Positions 1 through 7,806 of a stretch of 64,000 bases of DNA are shown piece after piece. Source of the DNA: Berkiella sp050247135. GTDB taxonomy: Bacteria > Pseudomonadota > Gammaproteobacteria > Berkiellales > Berkiellaceae. The notes under the pieces are model-generated. The model saw only the letters and a list, made by a program, of their open reading frames with translations, made no database searches and had not been told where the DNA came from. The position numbers and the translations under genes are program-made. Location of the stretch: positions 1 through 64,000 of the forward strand of contig JBFWUT010000001.1 of assembly GCA_050247135.1 (NCBI GenBank). Reading direction: 5' to 3'. How positions within the stretch are numbered: position 1 is the first letter of the stretch; each line of letters starts with the position of its first letter.

Positions 1-2
1 CT

Positions 3-2180
3 AAAAGAGCACTATTTAGAAGAATTATGGTCTTTCTATTAGCAAGCATAGTCGGTTTCGGATGGGCCTATCAACAAGCTTATAGTCGACTTGCCTTTAC
101 ACTTAAACCTGAATTTTGGCGACAAGTTTTGACTGTGCAAGGAACAGTTACCGGGATAAGTCAATGGCACGAACAAACACTACGGTTTGATCTGAACTTA
201 AATTCCATTAACGGAGAAGCTATTAAACAAACGCCTAAATTACGTTTGTTTTGGCCCAAAGCCAGTCAATTGCTCAGAGATGAAGATCAAGTTGAAATGA
301 TTGTTAAACTAGAACCACCTTGGCATCTAGCCAATCCAGGAGGGTATGATCAACAAAAGCAGTTTTTTGTTGAGGGTATACGAGCAAAAGGTAAGGTCAT
401 TCAGTTAAAGGCCATTACGCCTTGCCATCAGGGATCCATTACGCGTCTTCGAGAGATGCTCAATGAAAAGATGGCGAGTCTATTGGTTGGCAAACCTCTA
501 TTAGGGGTTATCCAAGCGACGACATTGGGTCTTTACAAAAATATCACACCTCATCAGTGGAAAGTTTTTCAAGCAACGGGCACAACGCATGCGATAGCGA
601 TTTCAGGGTTGCATATTAGTTTAGTCGCAATACTGTTTGGAGGAGCTATCACCTTACTCGTTAAAAGAACCCCCTTTTTGTTACTTTACTATCCGGCAAA
701 ATTTTATGGTGCTGTTGCTGCGATGATCAGTGCCGCAATCTATTGTGCTTTGGCGGGGTTTTCCATTCCAACGCAACGCAGTCTTGCCATGATATTAATG
801 GCGCTTGTTGCATTACTTAACCGGCAAAAAATAGCTTCATGGCACCTTTTGGCAACGGCTTGGCTTGCTATAGGTTTCTTAGATCCTTTAGCCACATTGC
901 AGCTAGGATTTTGGTTATCCTTTGGTTGTGTTGCGGCACTTATCTATGGTGGAAGCCATGCTTCGCCTAATTTATGGCGAAAATATGTCATGCCACAAAT
1001 CATTGTTTTTATCGGATTATTACCTTTGGGTGTCCTATTCTTTCAGCAGGCGTCACTTTTATCGCCGTTGGCAAATTTTGTGGCGTTACCCATTATCAAT
1101 TTTTTAGTCATCCCACCGAGCTTATTAGCGATACTCCTGATGGAAATCTCAATGCCTTTAGCGGCCATATCGCTCAAGATCGCTCATGGTGCATTATACG
1201 TCGTTTGGCTTGTCTTAGAAAAAATGGCTGATTGCCCAATGGCAGTATGGCAAGCAGGTCATGTTGCGTTATTTTCATGCTTTTTGGCATTTTTGGGTGT
1301 CCTATTGTTGCTCACACCTAGGGGGTTTCCGGGAAGGCACTTTGGTTGGTTTGGATTGCTACCCATGATTTGCTATCAACCCCCCCCCATTCCAGAAGGA
1401 GAATTTCGTTTAACGGTATTAGATGTAGGACAGGGTTTGTCTTGCGTGATCCAAACTCGAGAACATGCGTTACTGTATGACGCCGGAGGAAGATACGGTA
1501 AAGAAATTGATGCGGGTCAGCGAGTGATAAAACCCTATTTGCAAGCACAGAGGATCAAAAAAATTGATCGCATCATTATTAGCCATGGCGATTTAGATCA
1601 TCGGGCAGGGCTCAGCAGTGTGCAGGATCTGTTGCACGGGGAGATCTTTTCTAGTGAACCTCATCGATTGCCATTACCGTCTGAGCTGTGCGAGGCAATC
1701 ACAGAATGGGAATGGGATGGAGTACGTTTTCGCATGTTGAATCAAGCCAATGCTAATGCCAAAAACCGCAACGATCGTTCCTGTGTTCTAAAAGTAATGA
1801 CGCGAAAACAAAGTGTGCTCTTAACAGGTGATATTGAAAAAGGCGCAGAGGCGCATTTAGTACAGACGGTGCCTGATTTATTAACCAGTTCTATTATTGT
1901 CGTACCGCACCATGGTAGTTTGACATCATCCTCACCTGAGTTTGTTAAACAGGTTGATGCGCAATATGCGATTTATCCTGTCGGCTTGGGAAACCATTAC
2001 GGCTTTCCTAAAATGGATGTCCTAAAGCGTTATCGAGAGCAGGGGGCGCAAAATATTGTGGTAGCAGAGAGTGGAGCTTTAATTTTTCAATTAAATAATG
2101 AAGATGAATTGACACCCCCTACTCGTTGGCGAGACACTTCTTTAAAGTATTGGCACACGATAATCCGATCAGGAGAGTAA
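3..2180 (+). CDS. comEC: ComEC/Rec2 DNA-uptake channel protein, 5' partial
   Basis: Inner-membrane channel that carries single-stranded DNA into the cytoplasm during natural transformation. The reading frame is open from base 3 and the first ATG (27) falls inside the expected N-terminal membrane region, so the true start probably lies upstream of the window. Numbering from that ATG, a multi-spanning competence domain covers about residues 150-410. A C-terminal metallo-beta-lactamase-like domain covers about 460-690 and keeps LDVGQG, ISHGDLDH, LLTGD and VVPHHGS motifs. It ends one base before exbB, so it probably leads that operon. The comEC-exbB-exbD-msbA-lpxK order is common in gammaproteobacteria. 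Identity is firm; only the 5' end is uncertain. Confidence 0.93.
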   Translation, partial: KRALFRRIMVFLLASIVGFGWAYQQAYSRLAFTLKPEFWRQVLTVQGTVTGISQWHEQTLRFDLNLNSINGEAIKQTPKLRLFWPKASQLLRDEDQVEMIVKLEPPWHLANPGGYDQQKQFFVEGIRAKGKVIQLKAITPCHQGSITRLREMLNEKMASLLVGKPLLGVIQATTLGLYKNITPHQWKVFQATGTTHAIAISGLHISLVAILFGGAITLLVKRTPFLLLYYPAKFYGAVAAMISAAIYCALAGFSIPTQRSLAMILMALVALLNRQKIASWHLLATAWLAIGFLDPLATLQLGFWLSFGCVAALIYGGSHASPNLWRKYVMPQIIVFIGLLPLGVLFFQQASLLSPLANFVALPIINFLVIPPSLLAILLMEISMPLAAISLKIAHGALYVVWLVLEKMADCPMAVWQAGHVALFSCFLAFLGVLLLLTPRGFPGRHFGWFGLLPMICYQPPPIPEGEFRLTVLDVGQGLSCVIQTREHALLYDAGGRYGKEIDAGQRVIKPYLQAQRIKKIDRIIISHGDLDHRAGLSSVQDLLHGEIFSSEPHRLPLPSELCEAITEWEWDGVRFRMLNQANANAKNRNDRSCVLKVMTRKQSVLLTGDIEKGAEAHLVQTVPDLLTSSIIVVPHHGSLTSSSPEFVKQVDAQYAIYPVGLGNHYGFPKMDVLKRYREQGAQNIVVAESGALIFQLNNEDELTPPTRWRDTSLKYWHTIIRSGE

Positions 2181-2181
2181 A

Positions 2182-2820
2182 ATGATTGACTTATTACTGG
2201 CAGGAGGCTGGTTAATGTTCGTGCTGCTTGGGTGCTCAATCATCGCTTTAACAATTATTGTTGAAAGGATGTGGGTGCTCAGCGAAAAGAAAATCGCACC
2301 CTCTGATTTAGTTCAGGAGGTGTTAAAACGTCTCACCTTGCGAGACAGTAAACCCCTCAAATTATCCGAGTTATCCACTAGCAGCCCATTAGGTCTGATT
2401 TTATCAAGAGGGTTACAGCATTCTGAGCAGGGTATAAGCGTCATGCGGGCCAGAATGGAAGACCAAGGCCGCCAAGTGATTATTGAACTGGAGCGATATC
2501 TGAATACCTTAGGTACCATTGCATCTGCAGCACCATTGCTGGGGCTACTAGGAACTGTGTTAGGTATGATACAAATTTTTGCCGTATTGGGTGGGACGCC
2601 CGATCCCGAGGCGTTGGCTGGCGGGATAGCTCAAGCGCTATTAACAACCGCTTTTGGGTTGTTTATTGCCATCCCTTGTCTTATGTTTCATCGCTATTTT
2701 CGTCGCCGCATAGATGAGTTTGCTATAAAACTAGAGAAAGAAGCTCAAAAGATGGTGGATGGCTTGAAAGCCATTGCACCTAGCCTGTCTTCAAGGCGCC
2801 TGGATCATGCAGAAAATTGA
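2182..2820 (+). CDS. exbB: MotA/TolQ/ExbB proton channel family protein
   Basis: Inner-membrane proton channel subunit that, with the ExbD/TolR partner encoded next, converts proton motive force into work on the cell envelope. The 212-residue protein has the family layout: one N-terminal membrane helix (about residues 10-28), a long cytoplasmic stretch, then two close helices (about 115-140 and 150-175) with the conserved small-residue run around LLGLLGTVLGM and the ALLTTAFGL segment. It follows comEC by one base and precedes exbD by 30 bases. No TonB gene is adjacent, so the driven partner is unknown. It could equally be called a TolQ-like protein; the msbA-lpxK neighbourhood suits the ExbB-type paralogue. 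Confidence 0.88.
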   Translation: MIDLLLAGGWLMFVLLGCSIIALTIIVERMWVLSEKKIAPSDLVQEVLKRLTLRDSKPLKLSELSTSSPLGLILSRGLQHSEQGISVMRARMEDQGRQVIIELERYLNTLGTIASAAPLLGLLGTVLGMIQIFAVLGGTPDPEALAGGIAQALLTTAFGLFIAIPCLMFHRYFRRRIDEFAIKLEKEAQKMVDGLKAIAPSLSSRRLDHAEN

Positions 2821-2850
2821 TATTAGTTGATAAACTTATGGTAAACTGCG

Positions 2851-3282
2851 ATGAAATTTAGCGAAAGACGTCAAGAAGAAACGGGGATTGATCTCACACC
2901 TTTTATCGATGTCGTATTTATGCTGTTGTTGTTTTTTGTGGTCTCCACCACTCTTTTTAAGGGAGTTACGCAACTTAAAGTTAGGTTGCCTGAGCTTCAT
3001 GCCAAAGCGCAAGAAAAAAACGGCAGCTTCTTGGAAATTGGGGTAGATGAAGACGGCCAATATTTCTTGGATGGAAAGCTAATTGGTCCCCAATATAAAC
3101 GTCTTAAAAATATTTTGGCTGAAAAACAAAGGGAAGATAAGTTACTACCCTTGGTGATTGTGGGTGATAAAGCAGCACCTCACCAAGCGGTTGTGTCGGC
3201 ATTGGAAGTCGCAGCAGAGTTAGGGGTGACAGAAGTGCAAATTGTGGCAAAGCACGAAGCACACCCGCAACACAATAGTTAG
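2851..3282 (+). CDS. exbD: ExbD/TolR family biopolymer transport protein
   Basis: Partner of the ExbB-like channel. It has a short cytoplasmic N terminus, one membrane helix (about residues 18-38) and a periplasmic domain. Asp20, in the sequence TPFIDVVF at the start of the helix, matches the protonatable aspartate required in the ExbD/TolR family. Length (143 residues) is normal. The gene lies between exbB and msbA and is probably in the same transcript (22 bases to msbA). Target envelope machinery cannot be told from sequence. Confidence 0.88.
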   Translation: MKFSERRQEETGIDLTPFIDVVFMLLLFFVVSTTLFKGVTQLKVRLPELHAKAQEKNGSFLEIGVDEDGQYFLDGKLIGPQYKRLKNILAEKQREDKLLPLVIVGDKAAPHQAVVSALEVAAELGVTEVQIVAKHEAHPQHNS

Positions 3283-3304
3283 CATATAAGGCTTAGCGGC
3301 GCAA

Positions 3305-5086
3305 ATGACAGCTTATAGTTCTTCTCCTTTATCCGGTAAAGTGGTTTATCGTCGTTTATTATCTTATGTATGGCCCTACCGCTATGCGTTCATGTTGGCT
3401 ATCTTGGGCAACATTCTTTATGGCGTCATCGATGCTGGGATCACCAAATTACTCCAACCACTATTAAACCAGGGTTTTGTTGATCACAATGTGAACTTCA
3501 TTCATTGGATCCCATTCGTAGTCATTGGCATTTTTATTTTTAGAGGGATCGCAACCTTTCTTTCCACTTTTTTCATGGGGTGGGTTGGCAGAAATGTCGT
3601 GATGAATTTTCGCCAAGAAATGTTTGAACACATGATGAAACTTCCTACGAGCTATTTTGATCATACCAGCGGCGGGGAGATTCTATCTAAGATTACCTAC
3701 AATGTGGAACAAGTGGCTGATGCTTCAAGTGATGCCTTAACCGTTATGGTACGTGAGTCTTGTACGGCAATTGGTTTAATCGTTGTTATGTTATCGATCA
3801 GTTGGCGCCTAACGTTGCTTTTCGTGGTGACGGTACCTCTAATGGCGATCATTATGAGTGGCGTAAGTAAACGCATGCGCGCAGTAAGCGCGAGGATCCA
3901 GGCCTCTATGGGCAATGTTACACATGTTGCCGAAGAAGCCATAGAAGGCCAGAAAGTGATCAAAGCATTTGGTGGGCAGGCATATGAAACAGAACAGTTT
4001 AAAAAAGCCACACATCATAATCGTCAGCAAGAAATGAAATTGATTGCCACCAGTGCTATTAGCATTCCTATGATTCAAGTAGTGGGCTCAGTAGCTTTGG
4101 CAATTACGGTTTATTTGGCAACCTTAAATCCTGAACACGTACTTAAGACAGCAATCACACCGGGTGAATTTGCCGCCATGATGGCCGCTATGCTGTTACT
4201 CTTAAAACCGATTAAACAGCTCACCAAAGTGAATAGTAATATTCAAAAAGGGATTGCCGGAGCTGCGAGCATTTTTGCCTTTTTAGATGAAAAACCGGAA
4301 GTGGATAAAGGTACTCAAGTAATCTTGCCGGTAAAAGGTGAGGTTGCTTTTCGTCATGTGTCATTTACTTATGCGCTAGCTGAAAATCAAACTACCCTCG
4401 ATAATATTTCATTTGAGGTCAAAGCAGGTGAGACCATTGCGATTGTAGGGCGTTCGGGGGCAGGTAAATCGACGATTGCCAACTTGTTACCCCGCTTTTA
4501 TGAATCAGCAGGTGAAATCCTCATTGATGGAGTCAATGTAAGAACGATGCCTCTTGCGCATTTGCGACGGCAAATAGCTATTGTGTCTCAACATGTCACC
4601 CTATTTAATGACACAGTCGCACGGAATATTGCTTATGGCCAAGATAACGCGACGCTTGAAGACATTAAGAAAGCCGCAGAATCAGCTTATGCATTAGGCT
4701 TTATTGAAGCCCTGCCCCAAGGGTTTGAAACCTTAATTGGTGACAATGGCGTACGGCTCTCAGGTGGACAGCGCCAACGAATTGCTATTGCTCGTGCTAT
4801 CCTTAAAAAAGCGCCTATCCTTATATTAGATGAAGCGACCAGTGCGCTTGATACAGAATCAGAGCGGCATATTCAAGCGGCCTTAGATAAACTAATGGCA
4901 GAATGCACCACGCTGGTTATAGCTCATCGTCTGTCTACGATTGAAAATGCAAATCGTATTATTGTTATTGATAAAGGCCGTATAACCGAAATTGGTACGC
5001 ATGAAGCCTTGATGTCTATGAAAGGACTTTATGCGAATCTACGTGCTATGCAGTATGCGCAAACACCTGAATTGGAGCCAATTTGA
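3305..5086 (+). CDS. msbA: Lipid A export ATP-binding/permease protein MsbA
   Basis: Homodimeric ABC exporter that flips the lipid A core from the inner to the outer leaflet of the inner membrane. The 593-residue half-transporter has a six-helix membrane domain (about 20-320) and a C-terminal ATPase domain with Walker A GRSGAGKS (Lys388), signature LSGGQRQR, Walker B ILILDEATSALD and the switch His in IAHRLST. Length matches the family. The stop overlaps the TTG start of lpxK, the usual partner in lipid A maturation. Other type I exporters look alike, but the lpxK coupling makes MsbA the best call. Confidence 0.93.
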   Translation: MTAYSSSPLSGKVVYRRLLSYVWPYRYAFMLAILGNILYGVIDAGITKLLQPLLNQGFVDHNVNFIHWIPFVVIGIFIFRGIATFLSTFFMGWVGRNVVMNFRQEMFEHMMKLPTSYFDHTSGGEILSKITYNVEQVADASSDALTVMVRESCTAIGLIVVMLSISWRLTLLFVVTVPLMAIIMSGVSKRMRAVSARIQASMGNVTHVAEEAIEGQKVIKAFGGQAYETEQFKKATHHNRQQEMKLIATSAISIPMIQVVGSVALAITVYLATLNPEHVLKTAITPGEFAAMMAAMLLLLKPIKQLTKVNSNIQKGIAGAASIFAFLDEKPEVDKGTQVILPVKGEVAFRHVSFTYALAENQTTLDNISFEVKAGETIAIVGRSGAGKSTIANLLPRFYESAGEILIDGVNVRTMPLAHLRRQIAIVSQHVTLFNDTVARNIAYGQDNATLEDIKKAAESAYALGFIEALPQGFETLIGDNGVRLSGGQRQRIAIARAILKKAPILILDEATSALDTESERHIQAALDKLMAECTTLVIAHRLSTIENANRIIVIDKGRITEIGTHEALMSMKGLYANLRAMQYAQTPELEPI

Positions 5087-6078
5087 GGCAGGCAGTGCTT
5101 AATTTTTGGTATCGAAAAAGTGCGGCAGCTTATTTACTAGCACCGCTGTCTTGGTTATTTCAACTTATTTGTCGCTGTCGATTCTGGTTTTACCGCTACC
5201 TGAAGGTGCAGCAAGATTTTCCGGTACCTATTATCGTGGTCGGGAACTTAACGGTCGGTGGCACAGGTAAAACCCCATTAGTATCATGGCTTATTCATAT
5301 GCTGAGAGAGCAAGGCTATCATCCCGGTATCGTGATGCGAGGCTACGGCTCTTCATTGAAAAATAATTCCTTTGAAATTGTCGCCTTGAACAGCCATGCT
5401 GTAGCTGTTGGTGATGAGCCCCTCATGCTGCGTCAGAAGACGGATTGCCCTTTGGTGATTGGAAAAAACAGGCCACGGGCAGTGAAGGCACTGCTTAAGT
5501 CATTTCCTGAAGTCGATGTTGTGATTAGCGATGATGGTTTGCAACATTACGCTTTAGCACGCGATGTTGAAATTGCTGTGATTGATGGTCAGCGGCGATT
5601 AGGCAATGGGTTTTGTTTACCCGTAGGCCCATTGCGAGAAAGTCCAAAACGTCTAAAATCAGTCGATTTTATTGTGGCTAATGGCAATGCGATGCCTGGT
5701 GAATGGGTAATGGGAACTCAATTAGCAAGAGAAGCTTATCGAGTTAGCAATGATCAATTTTCCAACTTTATTGAACAGTGGCAGGGAAAAACAGTTCACG
5801 CTGTTGCAGGCATTGGTAATCCAGAGCGCTTTTTTTCGGCTTTACGTAACAAGGGAATCAATGTGATTGCCCATCCTTTTCCCGATCATTATCAATTTAA
5901 AAAAGAAGATCTTCTGTTTAATGATGACTTATTGGTGGTGATGACCGAAAAAGATGCTGTGAAGTGCCGTACCTTTGCGCATGAGGGTGTTTTTTATATC
6001 CCCTTAGAAGTAAAATTACAAGATGAATTCAAAGAGGTTTTATTAAGGAAAATTAAGCATGGACAAAAAACTGCTTGA
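5083..6078 (+). CDS. lpxK: Tetraacyldisaccharide 4'-kinase LpxK
   Basis: Phosphorylates the 4' position of the lipid A disaccharide precursor at the inner membrane, a late step of Kdo2-lipid A synthesis. The 331-residue protein has an N-terminal membrane-associated segment (about residues 10-40), a P-loop in VGGTGKTP around residue 65, and the family motif ISDDGLQH. Start is a TTG overlapping the msbA stop by four bases, typical of translational coupling. Length is normal for the family. The 3' end overlaps the following YcaR-like mini-gene. Confidence 0.93.
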   Translation: MRQAVLNFWYRKSAAAYLLAPLSWLFQLICRCRFWFYRYLKVQQDFPVPIIVVGNLTVGGTGKTPLVSWLIHMLREQGYHPGIVMRGYGSSLKNNSFEIVALNSHAVAVGDEPLMLRQKTDCPLVIGKNRPRAVKALLKSFPEVDVVISDDGLQHYALARDVEIAVIDGQRRLGNGFCLPVGPLRESPKRLKSVDFIVANGNAMPGEWVMGTQLAREAYRVSNDQFSNFIEQWQGKTVHAVAGIGNPERFFSALRNKGINVIAHPFPDHYQFKKEDLLFNDDLLVVMTEKDAVKCRTFAHEGVFYIPLEVKLQDEFKEVLLRKIKHGQKTA

Positions 6079-6235
6079 TATTATCGCTTGCCCAGTTTGC
6101 AAACAACCAGTGATTTACAAAAAAGACAAAAAAGAGTTAATTTGTAAATTTGATAAATTAGCTTTTCCCATTCGCGATGACATTCCCGTCATGTTAGAAG
6201 AGCAAGCAAGGCGCTTAAATTCAGATGAAGAATAA
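6059..6235 (+). CDS. Trm112/YcaR family small zinc-ribbon-like protein
   Basis: A 58-residue protein that starts inside the 3' end of lpxK and ends inside the next gene. It carries the family's N-terminal pattern LLDIIACPVCK and the later segment LAFPIRDDIPVML, both close to E. coli YcaR. Two cysteines form a CxxC pair. A Shine-Dalgarno AAGGA lies about nine bases before the ATG. YcaR normally sits between lpxK and kdsB; here lpxK is kept but kdsB does not follow. Function of bacterial YcaR is not established; eukaryotic Trm112 activates methyltransferases. Confidence 0.85.
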   Translation: MDKKLLDIIACPVCKQPVIYKKDKKELICKFDKLAFPIRDDIPVMLEEQARRLNSDEE

Positions 6236-6713
6236 ACCGGTAGGGGTATTATTTGTTTGTACTGCTAATTATTGCCGCTCGCCAACCGCCGAAGTCATTT
6301 TTGATGATATCGTTGAAAAGGCAAATTTAGCTGAATATTTTCTTATCGATTCGGCAGGAACACATGGTGTTTTTGCAGGGTCCGCCCCTGATCCGCGAGC
6401 GCAGGCCATGGCAAAACGTTATGGCTTAAAGATGCAACATATTGTTTCAAGACAAATTACGTTAAACGATTTTCATGAGTTTGATTACATTGTTGCGATG
6501 GATCATTCTAATCTAGCGCACCTACAGGCAATTTGTCCTAGCACATTGCAACATAAAATTGCGCTGCTCTTATCTTATGCCAATGATCCCATCACATTAG
6601 AAGTGCCCGATCCTTACTCCGGTGGAGAGCAAGGATTTCTTCAAGTTTACGAGCTTATCGTGAATGGGGCACAAGGATTACTAGCCAAGATTAAAAACGA
6701 CCATCAGCTATGA
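6225..6713 (+). CDS. Low-molecular-weight protein tyrosine phosphatase
   Basis: Cytosolic or secreted phosphatase of the arsenate reductase-like LMW-PTP family. The P-loop CTANYCRS gives the C-x5-R signature with nucleophile Cys12 and Arg18, and the general acid is Asp129 in the DPYSGG segment. Length (162 residues) is typical. It overlaps the YcaR-like gene by 11 bases, so it is probably read from the lpxK transcript. Bacterial relatives act on exopolysaccharide kinases or, in pathogens, on host proteins; nothing here decides. It sits where kdsB is often found. Its 3' end overlaps the convergent orphan gene by 6 bases. Confidence 0.9.
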   Translation: MKNKPVGVLFVCTANYCRSPTAEVIFDDIVEKANLAEYFLIDSAGTHGVFAGSAPDPRAQAMAKRYGLKMQHIVSRQITLNDFHEFDYIVAMDHSNLAHLQAICPSTLQHKIALLLSYANDPITLEVPDPYSGGEQGFLQVYELIVNGAQGLLAKIKNDHQL

Positions 6714-7631
6714 ATTGGGGCGAGGTACTCCGCCTTGAAACGCGGCATCAGGCTCTTGAGGGGCTGCGACTTGCTGGGCATGAGCAAGTAGGGCAGCTTG
6801 GATTGACTCACGATTAAGGGGGCCTTGTAATGATGCGGGTCTTGAATTGGGGGCAGAACGATCCCAATCGTCAGGTTCTGGTGTTTTCATTGAGAGTCGC
6901 TCGGATAATCTGGCCGCTAGTGAATCAGCGCTGATTTCGGTAGTTCCGACAAGCGTATCCCAACTAGTCGCGACAGGCACGGCTTCTATATCTATAGAGA
7001 TGGGTTTTGAAGAAGATAACTTCTGACGTAAAGTGCTTAACACATTTTCTAGTTGCATAAGTTCTTCAAAATGACTTTCAGTCTTTAATATCACTTCGTA
7101 ACACTCCATTGCCAAGCGCTCTATCTCACTTAAGGATTTTTTGCCCTCTTCAAATTGTCTTAGGGTCATTTCAAGCATATTTTTGGTGCGCTCTTCTTTT
7201 GAGTCTTTGGTAATGGTGCGGTTTTGACGCAAGAATTCCGATAAATTGCTTTCTGCTTGTAATTTAGTTTGAGCAAGTAACAATGTTGAACGATTTAGTG
7301 TGGAGAGACTTTCTGCAATAGGTTTGGCGAGAGACTCGTTGACCATAACATCAACCCCATGATCTAGAATATCAAAACGACTTTTTACGATGAGAGCATA
7401 ATGATTCGCTTGTTCTGTTAACGTCGCAAGTTCGGCTCGTAAATGAGGATATCGACTATCAATTTGCTGGATATCATTCAAATCAAAATCACTTATAAAT
7501 TCAGCAATAACCTTATTGTGATGCTTCTTTTGCGCTTTAAGAGCTTCTTTGAGTAGGGTAAGTTTTTGCTTAGTGGAATTAACAGAAGTAATAATGTGAT
7601 CGGTAGTTAGGTGGGTGAAATTTAGCGACAT
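6708..7631 (-). CDS. Orphan coiled-coil protein
   Basis: A 307-residue cytoplasmic-looking protein that I do not recognise. There is no signal peptide or membrane segment. Residues about 10-210 are rich in Leu, Glu, Lys and Gln in heptad-like spacing, suggesting long helices or coiled coil. The last 60 residues are rich in Pro, Ala and Ser and probably disordered, with a short helical stretch (ESIQAALLAHAQQ). It has its own promoter match (7655-7683) and a GAGAG Shine-Dalgarno before the ATG. The 3' end overlaps the phosphatase gene convergently. A secreted effector is conceivable but unproven. Confidence 0.6.
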   Translation of the reverse strand: MSLNFTHLTTDHIITSVNSTKQKLTLLKEALKAQKKHHNKVIAEFISDFDLNDIQQIDSRYPHLRAELATLTEQANHYALIVKSRFDILDHGVDVMVNESLAKPIAESLSTLNRSTLLLAQTKLQAESNLSEFLRQNRTITKDSKEERTKNMLEMTLRQFEEGKKSLSEIERLAMECYEVILKTESHFEELMQLENVLSTLRQKLSSSKPISIDIEAVPVATSWDTLVGTTEISADSLAARLSERLSMKTPEPDDWDRSAPNSRPASLQGPLNRESIQAALLAHAQQVAAPQEPDAAFQGGVPRPNS

Positions 7632-7654
7632 AAATATTCTCTCTACTAAAATAT

Positions 7655-7683
7655 GTTATGTGAAGTAATTATTTTTCTGACAA
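7655..7683 (-). promoter_or_regulatory. Predicted sigma70-type promoter of the orphan coiled-coil gene
   Basis: On the minus strand TTGTCA (5 of 6 to the -35 consensus, 7683-7678), a 17-base spacer and CATAAC (4 of 6 to the -10, 7660-7655). The expected start near 7648 gives a leader of about 17 bases containing GAGAG before the ATG at 7631. Confidence 0.45.
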
Positions 7684-7751
7684 AATCAGGATAATTGAAT
7701 GAAACGAGCAAAGATATAACACAAAGCTGCTTGTTTGAAAAGAAACAAACT

Positions 7752-7797
7752 AAAAAAGAGTTAGACGGCATGTTAAGGCAGAGTACCTTAACATGCC
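7752..7797 (-). terminator. Predicted terminator after rne
   Basis: A perfect 12-base-pair stem (arms 7767-7778 and 7786-7797, 7-base loop) lies just past the rne stop. On the minus strand it is followed after about nine bases by a run of six T (7757-7752). The delayed T run makes termination less certain; it could also serve as an RNA-stabilising 3' end. Confidence 0.6.
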
Positions 7798-7806
7798 ATG
7801 AGAGGG

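Noticed and set aside
3305..5086. msbA as a drug or toxin exporter
   Set aside because: The overlap with lpxK and the comEC-exbBD context make the lipid A flippase far more likely.
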